DNA of 64,000 nucleotides from Sambucus nigra (Eukaryota > Streptophyta > Magnoliopsida > Dipsacales > Adoxaceae). This document shows positions 35,085 through 46,929 of this stretch, one piece after another. The first letter of the stretch is position 1. Every line of letters starts with the position of its first letter. A model generated the notes under the pieces. That model saw only the letters and a program-made list of their open reading frames with translations, had not been told where the DNA came from and made no database searches. Where the stretch lies: the NCBI GenBank assembly GCA_949130495.1, contig OX422221.1, positions 159,559,241 through 159,623,240 on the forward strand, given 5' to 3'. The position numbers and the translations under genes are program-made.

Positions 35085-36353
35085 TGTCAAGAAACTCGTT
35101 CCCTACTACTAATTTGGGTCAAGGTCATGACAAATCCCCTACTCTGGCCATGTCGAGGCTGCCCTGCTCTATCACCCTAGTGGCATCGGCCCGGATAGCC
35201 ACCCCCATTATTCCCTTGGCCATGTTAGATCTGAGGAACATTCTACTAGCCTTGATATCACTGTTTGAATCCATCATCACATGGTCGGAATCCCCCTGAT
35301 CTGAATCTCTTAGATTGGTTCCCCTGTTGGGTATCCCCCTGTGGTGACCCATTATTACATTACCTCTCGTCTTGCCCTGCTGGCTAGACTCTCTAACTCT
35401 CTTGACTCTGTTAAAATGGAAGCGATGATATTAACAATGTAAAAATGCGGCATTAACGACATCAACATAAGTCATGAATGCCAAATTTCCCAATAAGTGT
35501 TGGAGAATCCTCCACGTGAGTCCATCAACAAACTTAAGGACCCTCTTCTCCTCGTATCCACCTCGTCGGGAATGAATTTTGCTAAACAAGCAAATTCTTC
35601 CTCATAATTGGCCATTGTACCACACTCCTATGATAAGTTTAAGAACCTCCTCCGCATGTCTGTCCAAACAACATATGTGAAAAACTTACGAATGAACTGC
35701 GCTTAAAATTCTCCTATAGTCATTGTGTCTCTCTCCTCAGATGTGGTGACTGACTCCCACCAATGCAATTTCACTCCTACAAGATTAAAAGTTACTAAAA
35801 TCTATTTTTCAGTGTCAGTACATTCGACCATATGTAAATGCATCTGGATTTCCTTATTCCATTATCTAGCTACTACAACGTGTGTATTTTTATGAAATTC
35901 CAATGGATGGCCCTTCTAAAAGGCCCCTCTAACTCTCTCCCGTACCGAGTGCACTAAATGAGCCTGAATTGGTTCCACTGTCTGCTGTGGTGGTGCCGAG
36001 AGAAACTGTTATGCCATGGTGGTCAACACAACATTAATCGCTTGAGCAACAATAGTGGCAACCTCAGCTATGGTCCCCGTCTTTTAAGTAGCATGTAGCT
36101 CCAGTTGAGACTATCCTCCAATGGTCCTCCTAGAGGACCTAACTAGTCATATTATCCTGTTTGGAATCTAAAACCAAACTAAAATCACATAAGATTTACT
36201 TCAATTATAAACAATAGCAAGAGAACATAAAAACGCAATATGAATTAAATATCTTAAGCATAGGGCTCTATAATAAAAAAAATAATGCTGAAAATGTAGT
36301 AAGTCCGCATAAATACTTAGGACACTAGAACCTGATGCAATGATACTATCTAT
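35085..36353 (-). pseudogene. Tekay-like gag relic and leader
   Basis: Minus strand. Fragments match the retrotransposon gag domain: KFFTYVVWTDMRRRFLNL, MANYEEEFACLAKFIPDEVD, then RRGSLSLLMDS (about 35700-35520). A Gly/Asp/Arg-rich piece (35352-35125) follows, possibly the zinc-knuckle linker. TATCATTGCATCAGGTTCT (about 36330) next to the LTR end is a degenerate PBS-like site. Many stops. Confidence 0.6.
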
Positions 36354-36440
36354 GAAACCCCGGATATTTAAATAATGGGTGGCCGTCCCTCTACTAAAAT
36401 AAAACAGGAATATCAGATTGGCTCATTCTTAACATCACTG
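36354..36440 (-). mobile_element. End of a Tekay-like LTR (minus strand)
   Basis: The reverse complement aligns to the last 90 bases of the LTR at 1714-4376 (GTGATGTTAAGAATG, ATTCCTGTT, GGCCACC). It is truncated on the right by the Athila-like element. Confidence 0.6.
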
Positions 36441-37539
36441 TCAAAAACCAAATTAATTACTAATAGCCTGTTAAGCCCAACATCAAATTTTAAAAACTTA
36501 TTAACTTGCCTTAGTAAAACTTTCAATCAAAGTAACAAATCATTTGATCTATCTAGCATACATGATTCTCTAAAAATAGTGTATGATTCAAGTGTAAGTC
36601 ATTTGCAATAAGTAGTAATCAGTAAAGTCCGGGATCGTATTCCCCAGGGACTGCGCACTCTTAAGATAACTAAGATCGTTTATAGGATGATCGGTATACG
36701 TCACAAAATGAAAGTTTAAAGACCGATGATTGTTTGGATTAGTGAAGTTTAGCTAACAACTATCATAACAGGCGTTAAATTACTAGTGAAAGAGTGAAAG
36801 ATGATGTTAGAATTAAATAACCTAAGAAAAGTATGAATTCACGACATAAAAGGGATTGGGAATCATTCTCCCACCTTAGATTTGCTAGGTAGATGATGGG
36901 ATTTGATTCAAATTGATTCTAATACAGCATAGCGAATTAAGTCCGAATATCCACCATATAGAGACCAAGCTCATCAATAGAGGATTATGGGTTAATTAGT
37001 TATGGTGCTATATGGGTTGGGGCTATAGTAAAGCTTCAAACACTACCCTTGAAAGATAAGGGAAGTTAAGAAACTAGGATACCCCAATACCAAAACATGA
37101 AGTTCCATTAGAATAATTATAAACCAAACTCTAACTATGAAGCTCAAGCATCTATGGTGGGATCATGATCCCCAACCTATAAGAATAGCCACTCATGGTG
37201 TAAACTAAGTAAAACATGCAAGTGAACATCATGAATGAAGAACTCATCTATTTATACACTAACCAACACAAGAGAGATCAATAAATGTAAGTTGAAGAAA
37301 TTAAATCACACAAAGATGAAGTAGGTGAACAGGTAATGGTATAAACCCAACTATATTTATGTATTCAATTCTTAACAAGGGAGAGTAATCAATAAATGTC
37401 TTAAACCTAGGAGAGAGGAGAGAGTTACTAAAATGAGAAACTTTCCTAATATAAAATATGCCTCCCAAAATATGCAAAATAAAAATAAATACCGAGTCTT
37501 TACACAAAATGGAAAATTTGTAAATAAAAGGAAATAGGG

Positions 37540-37640
37540 GCGAATTGATTCTCCAAAATATGCGAATCGATTTGTAAAGAAATTTCTGAACACTGGGCCA
37601 TTTTGAATCGATTCGTTCAGAGGCCCAAATTGATTCCCAC
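37540..37640 (-). promoter_or_regulatory. ATCGATT motif cluster in the LTR
   Basis: Four sites: GAATTGATTC, CGAATCGATTTG, GAATCGATTCG and AAATTGATTCCC. They correspond to the pair in the LTR at 7323. A TATA-like TGTGTAAAGAC follows downstream on the minus strand (about 37500). Confidence 0.5.
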
Positions 37641-37921
37641 CTACTTGAGAAGTGAGGAATGAGTTAAGTAGAAATATGAATGCTCTTTCTCCATGAGAAC
37701 TTTCGTAACTTTTTCATTATAGTTAGATTCACGCACCGTCGGTGGTCATGCAAAGATGACTCGATGAGCTTCAACTTTCATGAAGATTTTGGGATACAAA
37801 CTCTAGTGATAAAATTACTAAAATGCCCCTGATGTTGCGACTTTTGACAGAACTTCCATGAAATTCAACCTAACTTCACTCCTTGCATTCCTGCCACTTA
37901 AAAAAGCTCAAATAAACCATG

Positions 37922-37924
<3 letters not shown>

Positions 37925-37981
<57 letters not shown>
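37925..37981. repeat. (AT)n microsatellite
   Basis: About 57 bp of uninterrupted AT repeat inside the minus-strand Athila-like LTR. Confidence 0.95.
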
Positions 37982-37985
<4 letters not shown>

Positions 37986-38099
37986 ATAAAAATAGGGATA
38001 AACCAGTAAATGAGCATAAGTTTCGGGAACAATTCACACGTGAATACTAAAATGCACAAATATAAGGGGTTTTAAATGCAATGATTGTGACTAACCACA

Positions 38100-40060
38100 C
38101 CCCCTAACTTGCACATTGCTTGCCTCGAACAATGAAGCAGGAAGAAACAAGAGCCATAAGTACAACCACAAGAGATGAGACATGTACAAAGGAGATAAAT
38201 GTCACTTTCGAGGTCGAACTATTGCATTTAGCATATACAATAAGTCGTTAATCTCATAGGTGGCCCTATGGGATGAGTTTTATCTCATGAGGATTTCCAA
38301 GAATGTTACCCACAAATATCGAGTAAACTCTTACTATGATTGCCCAAAATATAAAATCTAACGTGATAGCTCAACAATAACCAAGATAACATAACTTATT
38401 AAGAAAGTGAATGATGGTTCACATAAAAGTATGCAATTATTAACATTATTAGAGAAACTTCAACAAAATTGAAACCATAGAAATGCGAGATAAGAGAACA
38501 CATGGGATAATTTAGATTTTGTAATCTTTCATAACTCATGTAGAAGCTAAAGCATGCATGACTCAAGTCCTCTATGGTTCTTACACTCAATAATTGAAAG
38601 AACTTAGATAAAGGATGCAACAAACACGAGACATATCAGCATAAGGGGTAACTATAAATGGAAGCTAGGCCGCCCATATGATATAAGTGAAGAACGATAT
38701 ATAAAAGTGAAAAATACAATCTCATGAAAGAATATTGAACATTAATTGAGGAGAAACGAACTCTAACAAAATATCTCAAATCTTTGCCCTTTAAATCAAC
38801 TTCACCCTAAGATCAAATATGACTTTTTGGGTACGTAACTTAGGCTAGGCTAGGACTTGGAAACGAAAATTTATTTATGGGAAGGATTTGTGATTAACAC
38901 GTGGGATAACGATAAGAGTGGGCAATTTCAAAATCGGAATTCAAGTTCCATTAGCACGTTATTCAGGAGAGTAAGACTTTTACATTCATCCACGCAGTTA
39001 TCGGATTTGTGCATTTCGGAGCCATTTATTTATTTATTTTTCTTTCTTTTTGAGTCCTCTCATCATTTGATTGAATTATAATAAGAAGAACATCATTCAA
39101 TCATGGGAATAATCGCAAATCGAGGTGCAAAAAGTGTATGCAGGGGTAAAACATCGAATGTGGAGTGGTTAGGGGATTTAGGTCACGAAATGAAAGGTGA
39201 TATTAAGGCTCAAAGGGGTTGAATAGGGAATTATATCTAGGCGAGGATACAGTAGGTATGGGTTAAATAAAAAATATGAGAGATGATCCTTTCCTTAGGT
39301 TTCATATGATTATCAGAACTCAACATTTTTGAAAATCTTGCTTGAGTGTGAGTTTTCATGATAAACTTAATTAATACACAATCAATTAAAAGAAAATGAG
39401 ATTGTGAACAAAATACATTTTTCAAGAAAGAGAGAGAGTAATTGTATATGCTCACAAATGAAGGTATGTCTCAAAGCTCACTTATATAAGTGTATATCAT
39501 GCACCTTATGATAACCAAGTTATAATAGATTTAAACTGAATCTTAAACAAGTATTTGTGTATGGGCTCATTGGCTTCGTGGTTTAATTTATGAAGTTTTT
39601 CATAATATTAACAATAAAAGGACTAAGGGATAATAAATTATAACGTATAAACATGCCTCATTGCTATACAAATGGATAGTGCGATCATATACGTAATCAT
39701 TAGAGACATATGCAATACGACTAAGAGAGAATAAAGAAGATTTTTTTTTACAATAAATGTGAATTAATAAAAACATGTTATGTAATTACCAAAAAAATGA
39801 AATGAGTAAATCACACACCCTACTTTGAAATAAGCATTGTCCTCAATGTTATTAAGGGAAAAAATAGTTAAGAGGGTGAGAAATTCGTCACCCCATACGG
39901 AGCAATCCTCGAAAAGAGAAATAACACACTTACAAAACATGTTAGCACCAAAACAACAGTATAGAAAATAGATAGAGATATAAAAATGACAATAAGCATT
40001 GTGATAAGGTTCAAAATGCAAAAAGAGTACATCAAATACATCCTAACGACCCTTTGTAGA
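38100..40060 (-). mobile_element. Interior of the minus-strand Athila-like element
   Basis: Non-coding. It is homologous in reverse to 9150-11146: AACATTGAGGACAATGCTTA on the minus strand near 39850 matches 9270-9290, and TGCTAACATGTTTTGTA matches 9165-9185. The segment 39437-39958 recurs at 49441-49980. It ends near 40060 where the tandem arrays begin. Confidence 0.7.
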
Positions 40061-40119
40061 AGGGTGTTTCAAGCTTCACCACTATATTTGTAGGTGAGGG
40101 TCCCTCAAAGACACCCCTT

Positions 40120-41260
40120 CAGCTTACAAAAAATATGAGGTTAAGGGCAACCCCAGGGTCCCTCCACCACCGAAGTCCAAGTTGAGAAGGGCCACCGCAA
40201 GGGTTACCGTAGAAATGACATCTAAGAAGTGCCCCGCAAGGGCCACTGCAGAAGTCTAAGTTAAGAAGGGCCACCACAAGGGTCACTGCAAAAATGACAT
40301 TTAAGAAGTACCCCGCAAGGGCCACTACAAAAGTCCGAGTTGAGAAGGGTCACCACAAGGGTCACTGCAGAAATAACATATGAGAAGTGCCCCGCAAGGG
40401 CCACTAGAGAAGTCCAAGTTGAGAAGGGTCACCGCAGAAATGACATCTGAGAAGTGCCCTGTAAGGGCCACTGCAAAATTCCAAGTTGAGAAAGGCCATT
40501 CTAAGGGTCACTACAAAAATGATATCTGATAAGTTCCCCGCAAGGGCCACTGCAGAATTCCAAGTTGAAAAGGGCCACTGCAAGGGTCACTGCAAAACTA
40601 ACATTAGAGAAGTGCCCCGTAAGGTCCACTATATAAATCTAAGTTGAGAAGGGCCACCACAAGGGTCACTACAGAAATGACATCAGAGAAGTTCCCCCCA
40701 GGGGACACTGTAGAAGTCTAAGTTGAGAATGGCCACCACAAGGGTCATCGCAGAAATGACATCTGAGAAGTGCCCCACAAGGGCCACTGCAGAAGTCCAA
40801 GTTGAGAAGGGCCACCGCAAGGGTCACTGCAGAAATCCAAGGTTAGAAGGGACTCCGCAAGGGTCACTAAATAAATGACATCTGAGAAGTTCCCCGCAAG
40901 GGACACTGCAGAAGTCTAAGCTGAGAAGGGCCACCGCAAGGGTCACTGCAGAAATGACATTTGAGAAGTGCCCCGCAAGGGACACTACAGAAGTCCAAGT
41001 TAAGAAGGGCCACCACAAGGGTCACTGCAGAAATGACATATGAGAAGTTCCCCGCAAGGGCCACTGCAGAAGTCCAAGTTGAGAAGGGCCACCGCAAGGG
41101 TCCCCGCCGAAATGAAATCTAAGATGAAACCCCCTAAGGCTTCCTCAAAAACAAAAATGATGTTTGAGAAGGGACCCCCCAATAAGGTTCATCAACATCA
41201 AAAACTTACATGGTAGGAGGGACCCGTAAGGTTCTGCCCCCTCAGCTCCCAGAAAACCAA
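40120..41260. repeat. Array A: dimeric repeat of about 79 bp
   Basis: About 12 units, each made of two related halves of roughly 39-40 bp. Half one is GGGCCACCGCAAGGGTCACT + GCAGAAATGACATCTGAGA; half two is GTGCCCCGCAAGGGCCACTG + CAGAAGTCCAAGTTGAGA. The array stops just before a PPT-like GGATGATGGGG and an LTR start (41276), so it looks like the 3' untranslated repeat of a Tat/Ogre-type element. ORFs in it are repeat artefacts. Confidence 0.85.
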
Positions 41261-41275
41261 ATTAGGATGATGGGG

Positions 41276-42320
41276 TGTCTACCATAAGCAACCACTTATT
41301 ATGAAAAAATAATAGAAGTACTAACACTTATTTTCTTGTAGAAGTTGCCTAGTTGAGCAAGCAGGGCTCAAGTAGGCCAGTTGGGATCTCTTGGTAGTTT
41401 TGGCTTGGCAGCTGAGGGATAAGGTATGTTGAGAAAGCTCAACCACTTAGCACTATAGGATTGAGATAATACTAGTAGGAAGACCCAGAAGTTACTCAAG
41501 ACTACACACACCTCACTTTTAGTCACAAGTGAAGTGAGCAGTAAAAGGGCTGACTGCTCACAAGAAAAGAACTGTTTATAAAATGATTTTAAAGTAGAGG
41601 GACCTCTAGACCCCTCTCAAGAAAAATGATTTTAGAAGGAGGTCCTCAGGATCCCCCTTAAGCTTACAAAGATTTAAGAGGAGGTGGTCCTCGAGACCCC
41701 CCTCAGGTTTACAAAGTTTGTACCAAAAGTTACCGTTTCAAAAGATATTTAGCAAATCAGATATTTTGTCTCCATTAGAAGACATGTTTTCTTTTGAACT
41801 TTGGTTCGCACCAGGGTGAATTTGGCAGAGGGGACAGGCAGAGCTGCTTGTAGGTAGGGACAAATAGTACACTGCAGACTTTTTCCCTCACCAACCCTCT
41901 ATGTTTTGGCGCCAAAAGTGCCAACCCAGCCCTAGTGCACAAGTATAAATAGGACCCCTGGGCAAGGTCAAGAAAAGGTGAAAAACTGAATAGCACTGTT
42001 ACTCTGCAAAAATCACACCAAACTTCCTAGTATTCTCTCCCTGCTCTCTCCCTAGTGCTAAGTGCCTTGTTCTTTCACTCCCCACTGACATCCATCACTC
42101 TTAGGAGCTCCTCTTGAGAAAATTACTATTATTGTTGTGGAAGTTCATCTTTTTGAAGGGAGGGAGTTCTAACTTGAGCTCCATTTTTACCAAAAGGTGA
42201 AGGTCTCTTCAGAAGCTACTTCAGAAATTCTTGAGAGCCTTATAGACATCGTCCATTGGTGTGGGTCATGCCTCACCCTTTCCAGTTATTCATAGACCCC
42301 AGTCTCACTACCCTCCTATA
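41276..42320 (+). mobile_element. Tat/Ogre-type LTR (copy 1)
   Basis: Starts TGTCTACC after a PPT-like tract and ends ACCCTCCTATA (copy 2 ends CCTACA). About 1045 bp. TATA box TATAAATAG is at 41944-41952, preceded by TTTTGGCGCCAAAA. A 266-bp unrelated stretch (42321-42586) separates it from copy 2. Confidence 0.65.
41904..41952 (+). promoter_or_regulatory. E2F-type palindrome and TATA box in the LTR
   Basis: TTTTGGCGCCAAAA (41904-41917) is a perfect 14-bp palindrome and fits the E2F consensus TTTSGCGCSAAA. It ends 26 bases before TATAAATAG. In copy 2 the site has decayed to TTTTAGCACCAAAA. Confidence 0.6.
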
Positions 42321-42586
42321 CCCTCAGTTACGCAACTAAAATCCAGAAACAAAACAACATAATAATTATAAAGGTATAGTAGCAAAATGAAGGGCGAAAC
42401 TCTTACTGGCGGCTAGATGGTCTAGGTGCGGTGGGGTTATGCAGTGTGTACGGGTCAAAGAAGTATGGAGGAATAGGTGCATCAGTCCCATGCACATGGT
42501 GATACATCTTCATCTTCATCCGAGTGATCATGCTAATGTCTCTCTAGTACTCACCCTAGAATGATGTGAAATCATCCTGGAGGGCA

Positions 42587-43131
42587 TCCATTAGAAGACA
42601 TATTTTCTTTTGAACTTTGGTTGGCACCACGGGGCTTCTGCCAGAGGGGACAGGCAGAGCTGCTTGTAAGTACGGATAAATAGTACTGCAGACTTTATCC
42701 CTCACCAACCCTTTAAGTTTTAGCACCAAAAGCGCCAACCTAGCCCTGGTGCCCAAGTATAAATAGGACCCCTGGGCAAGGTCAAGAAAAGGTGAAAAAT
42801 TGAATAGCACTGTTACTCTGCAAAAATCACACCAAACTTCCTAGTATTCTCTCCCTGCTCTCTCCCTAGTGCTAAGTGCCTTGTTCTTTCACTCCCCACT
42901 CAAATCCATCACTCTTAGGAGGTCCTCTTGAGATTACTATTATTGTTATGGAAGTTCATCTTCTTATAAGAAGGGAGTTCCAGCTTGAGCTCCATTTTTA
43001 CCAAAAGGAGAAGGTCTCTTCAGAAGCTGCTCCAAAAGTTCTTGAGAGCCTTTCAGACAGCGTCCATTGGAGTGGGTCATGCCTCACCCTTTCTAGTTAT
43101 TCATAGACCCTAGTCTCACTACCCTCCTACA
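42587..43131 (+). mobile_element. Tat/Ogre-type LTR (copy 2, 5'-truncated)
   Basis: Direct repeat of 41772-42320 at an offset of about 811-815 bp. It ends CCCTCCTACA and is followed at once by TTTGGAAACTCTGCTGGGGA, the PBS region of Tat/Ogre elements. It contains the TATA box TATAAATAGG. Confidence 0.7.
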
Positions 43132-43153
43132 TTTGGAAACTCTGCTGGGGAGG
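43132..43153 (+). other. Primer-binding region of the Tat/Ogre-type element
   Basis: TTTGGAAACTCTGCTGGGGA follows the LTR end directly. Many Ogre/Tat elements have TTTGG.GACTCTGCTGGGG here. Confidence 0.65.
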
Positions 43154-43799
43154 TATCCTAACTTCCATGGACAAAGAAGGCTTCAAAATTTATAAGTAGC
43201 TAGTTTTTTTAGCACACTCCATCTGGTAATGGAGTTCACAGTGACCAGACTACCCACGAAAAAGTGGTGGTGATCGGAGCTAAGGCGCCTTCTCCTCAGG
43301 GAGGGCAGACCTGCTCACTGGTAGCAGCTTCGATGGCAGAGGCTTATGAGTATGTTATTTGAGCTTTTGAAACGAAACAACTAGACTTGAAAAGTTTGGG
43401 TTAAGGTCGTTTAACACCAACAACATTCCCCTCTCGAGGGATAGCCGCTCCGACGGTGATTCTGATAGAATTAGCTCGGCCATGGAGGGCGGTGTCGGAG
43501 CAAGTTGTGATGCCGTCAAGTTCACTAGCAGCCAAGGGCATGAGTTAGGAGGAGTCACCTTCCAAATTTGTTACTATAGAGGAGGTCAGGAAGTTTCTCT
43601 CCTCCTCCCAGAGGGAGGGTCCTCATCTATATGAAAGGTTGCAAGACCCCTACCCAAAGGAAGTAAGTGAGAAGTCATACCCAAAGGGGTATATCCCATC
43701 AAAATTTATCAAGTTCAGGGACAAAAGGAAAAAACCAAGGGTAACAGAGGTCCCATGCGATAAACCCTAAGTGATCTGGCTTCCTAACAAGGGACCCCA

Positions 43800-45310
43800 G
43801 CAACACTGGTTCAAGTAAGGAATCCACAGTGGCAGAAGTCCCAGATGAGGAACCTCCCATGATTTAATACCCCCAACATTGGCAGAAGTTGGGATTGATG
43901 AGGAAACCCATAGTGAAAAAAGCCCCTGGCGAGGAACCCTCTAGCGAGGTATGCCCAATAACAACTCCAGGCGAGAGACCCTCAAACGAGGTATGCCCAA
44001 CAACAAATAGGGTCGCGAGACACCCATGGTTCACAGTGAACTTGGGCTTGTGAGGAACCCTTGGTAGTATTGAACATTTGCGAGGGACCCCCTATCTCCG
44101 CCAATGGTGAGGAACCCACAAGGGTCCTCGCCCCAAGCACCAAACCGCCAACACATGAGGAACTATCAAGTGTAGACTTGGTTCACAAGGAACCCTCAAA
44201 TGCGGAATTATATCGCGAGGAACTCACCAAAAAGGGGGGTTGCGAGGAACCCATGGCTGACAACACACCCACCATAGTGCCAACGGTCGGTGAGACACCC
44301 TAAAAAAATATTACCCATTGCCAAGGAACCCTCTGTAAATAATGACCCACAACTGTTAAGTATGGACTCAGTTCGTGAGGAACCCTCACATGTGAAGATA
44401 ATTTGCGACCCATTCCCAGATGTGAAATCGGCTCGCGAGGAACCTTTGTGCATGGAATCAGTGTGCGAGGAACCCCTAAAGGTTCAAGAGGCACACGTAG
44501 AACCCACAACCACAGGATCAATGTGTGTGGAACCCTCCATCTCAGCGCATCTCAAATTGTTTGATGCTTCCAGCGAGGAACCTAGCTGACAATAAGGGTT
44601 AAAACCCATTGCAGATGAGGAACCCCTTTCAGCGCTGCGTGTTCATATGGAACCCATGGCAGCAACGATTGGAGAGGAACCCCCAGATATATGGCCCACA
44701 GTCGCGACAACAAATCTAATCGAGGAACCCATAGCCAAAAAGGGTCTAGACGAGGAACCCCTTGAGGTCAAAAGGGAGAGGAACCCCTTGAGGTCAAAAC
44801 ATCACACGAGGAACCCTTTTTTTGTAATATTTTCTGTTGAGGAATCCCTCATGGGTAAAAGTCTTGGCAAGGAAACCAAATTGGTAGAAATCCCCAAGGA
44901 AGATCCACTCATTTACAGGGTTAAGCGAGGAACCCTTAATGGTGAAACCCCTTGACGAGGAACCAACATAGTCGAAAGCACTTACGAGGAACCCAGGCTG
45001 ACCCTTTATGGTTGCTAGGAACCAAGTTGAGAGGAACCCTTGACGATTGAGAAAAAAATGAGGAACCCTCTGTTAGCAGCAACACTCGCGAAGAACCTCA
45101 TGTTGACAGAATCTCTCGCGAGGAGCACCAGCGGTGTGGACTCCTGATATTTAATTCACACATGAGGAACCCTTGCTAATACCATAAGGCTGCGAGGAAC
45201 CCCAATGGGTAATATCCCTCGCGAGGGATCGATAAATGCACCAACTGTAGATGAGGAACTTAAAATCAAGTAGTCATCCTCAATAACTCTCGAACGAGAG
45301 GAACCCCCTT
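43800..45310 (+). pseudogene. Decayed 'EEP' repeat ORF (GAGGAACCC repeats)
   Basis: GAGGAACCC or a close variant recurs about every 30 bp for 1.5 kb, while the sequence between copies differs each time. From 44109 to 44839, 16 of 19 intervals I measured are multiples of 3 (mostly 30, also 27, 42, 48, 54 and 60). Translation gives Glu-Glu-Pro every 9-20 residues in fragments at 44061-44303, 44290-44589 and 44647-44955. This looks like a coding repeat that diverged under reading-frame constraint and then broke (frame changes near 44290, 44770 and 44830). I do not recognise the protein. It lies after the LTR and PBS, where Ogre-type elements may carry an extra ORF. Confidence 0.55.
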
Positions 45311-46149
45311 CATGTTAGATAATGGCGTGAAACCCATATAGGTGGTCCTACCAAGAGCCAACTCACCGCCAATAAACATATTCATTTCTGTAGACCCAAA
45401 ATTCAACCTGTCGTCAATAAAAATCCATAACTCTACGGTTGAAGAGGTATTGTGCCTATCTCTTGCCAAGTTTCATTTTCTTAAAACGTTTGAATAGCCT
45501 GCTCTAGTTTTATGAGTAAACTTCTTTCTCTAGTTTTATGAGTACACTTCTTGGAAGAAATATAAGCTCTGACTACAATAAAGAAAAATAATACTCAATA
45601 TTTTTGTTGGCACTTGATGCATGACTCATTTACCTACATTGTGCGGTGGGTACGCCAGATTTATGTGTTCTTTTCTTATAAGAAGGGTAGAACCTCTACT
45701 AGATTAGAAGAGAGCCCATGATATAAAGAACTTTCCTCATTATAATTGAGAATATATCCAACCCAAAAATAAAAGTACAGTGAGTAAAGTCTCTACAGAC
45801 CCGACAAGACCAGCAGGAGGTTATCCTTCTAGTAATAATAATAAAAAAATTCATAACATTTTTTTATTATTATTCCATACAGATTTATAGCCTAGAGAAC
45901 AAGTCCTAACCTCTGTTCTCCAGAAAAATTGTAATTGACCAGTTTTTAGAAAATAGGGAGAAGCGAGTTTACCCCCCTGTCTAAACTTGTTATTTTTATA
46001 AGACAAAAATGCTCCTTAGGAAAAGTTGGAACAAGGACCCTGCAGATCAAGGGAAATTTTTACTATAAAGAAATAATTATTTCTTTACTTATGATATATG
46101 CTAAATTTTATGCAAAGTTTGTGGGAAGGAGAAGGGCTAACCCCATCTC
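45311..46149. other. No gene seen
   Basis: Unique-looking sequence between the EEP repeats and array D. It contains a short repeat (TAGTTTTATGAGTA twice at 45500-45550). No coding signal. Confidence 0.4.
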
Positions 46150-46910
46150 CTAGTTACTCCCTAAGAAATGAATGTGGATAACAAAAAAACCCATAGTCAC
46201 ATGGGGTTGCTCTAAAAAAAATATACCCCAAAGTCACACGGGGTTGCATTAGAAGGTACCCCACAGTCATGTGGGGCTGAGCTAAAAAGTCATAACTTGC
46301 AGAGACTATAAGAAAGTACACTGCAATTAGAGGGTTAGCTTCCAAATCTTAACTTGCTCAGATGTATGCAAGTTAGAGGGGCCGCTTTAACTTTTTATAA
46401 GTTGCTCAGTTATATGCAAGTAACCTACAGGCACATGGGGCTGCGCTAAATTTTTTAACTTACTCAGCTCATATGCAAGTACCACGCAGTTAGAGGGGTA
46501 GCTTCAAAAAATCTTTAGTTGCTTAATTATATGCAAGTACCCCTCAGTTAGAGGGGAAATTTCAAAAATATAACTTGCTCAGCTCATGTGCAAGTACCCC
46601 ACAGTTAGAGGGGTAGCTCCAAAATTTTAACTTGCTCAGTTACATGCAAGTACCCCACAGTTAAAGGGGTAGCTTCAAAATTTTAATTTTCTCGATTATA
46701 TGAAAGTACCCCACAGTTAGAGGGATAACTTCAAGATGATAACTTACTCACCTATATGCCAATACCTCGCAGTTAAAGGGGCAGCTTCAAATTTTGAATT
46801 TGGCTCATCATATATGCAAGTAGCCCAGAAATAGAGGGGAAGCTTCAGAAATGACAACTTGCTCAGATCATAGGCAAAGTACCCCACAGACTACGGGGAA
46901 ATTCGATCTT
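46150..46910. repeat. Array D: about 57-bp tandem repeat
   Basis: Roughly 12 degenerate units with the core CTTGCTCAG.TATATGCAAG, then TACCCCACAGTTAGAGGGG and a T/A-rich spacer. More diverged on the left. Confidence 0.8.
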
Positions 46911-46929
46911 GAAGTTCTCACAAAAGATA

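Larger units (their letters stand above)
36441..38099 (-). mobile_element. 3' LTR of a minus-strand Athila-like element
   Basis: On the minus strand the PPT AAGTTAGGGGG (38100-38110) precedes TGTGGTTAGTC. ACTTATGCTC, the ATCGATTCG cluster (about 37540-37640) and CCCTGGGGAATACGATCCCGG (36630-36650) parallel the LTR at 7323. It diverges strongly from that family. The left boundary is approximate. No coding sequence. Confidence 0.65.

Noticed and set aside
37925..37981. (AT)57 tract as a possible regulatory element
   Set aside because: A plain microsatellite in an LTR; nothing else supports a function.
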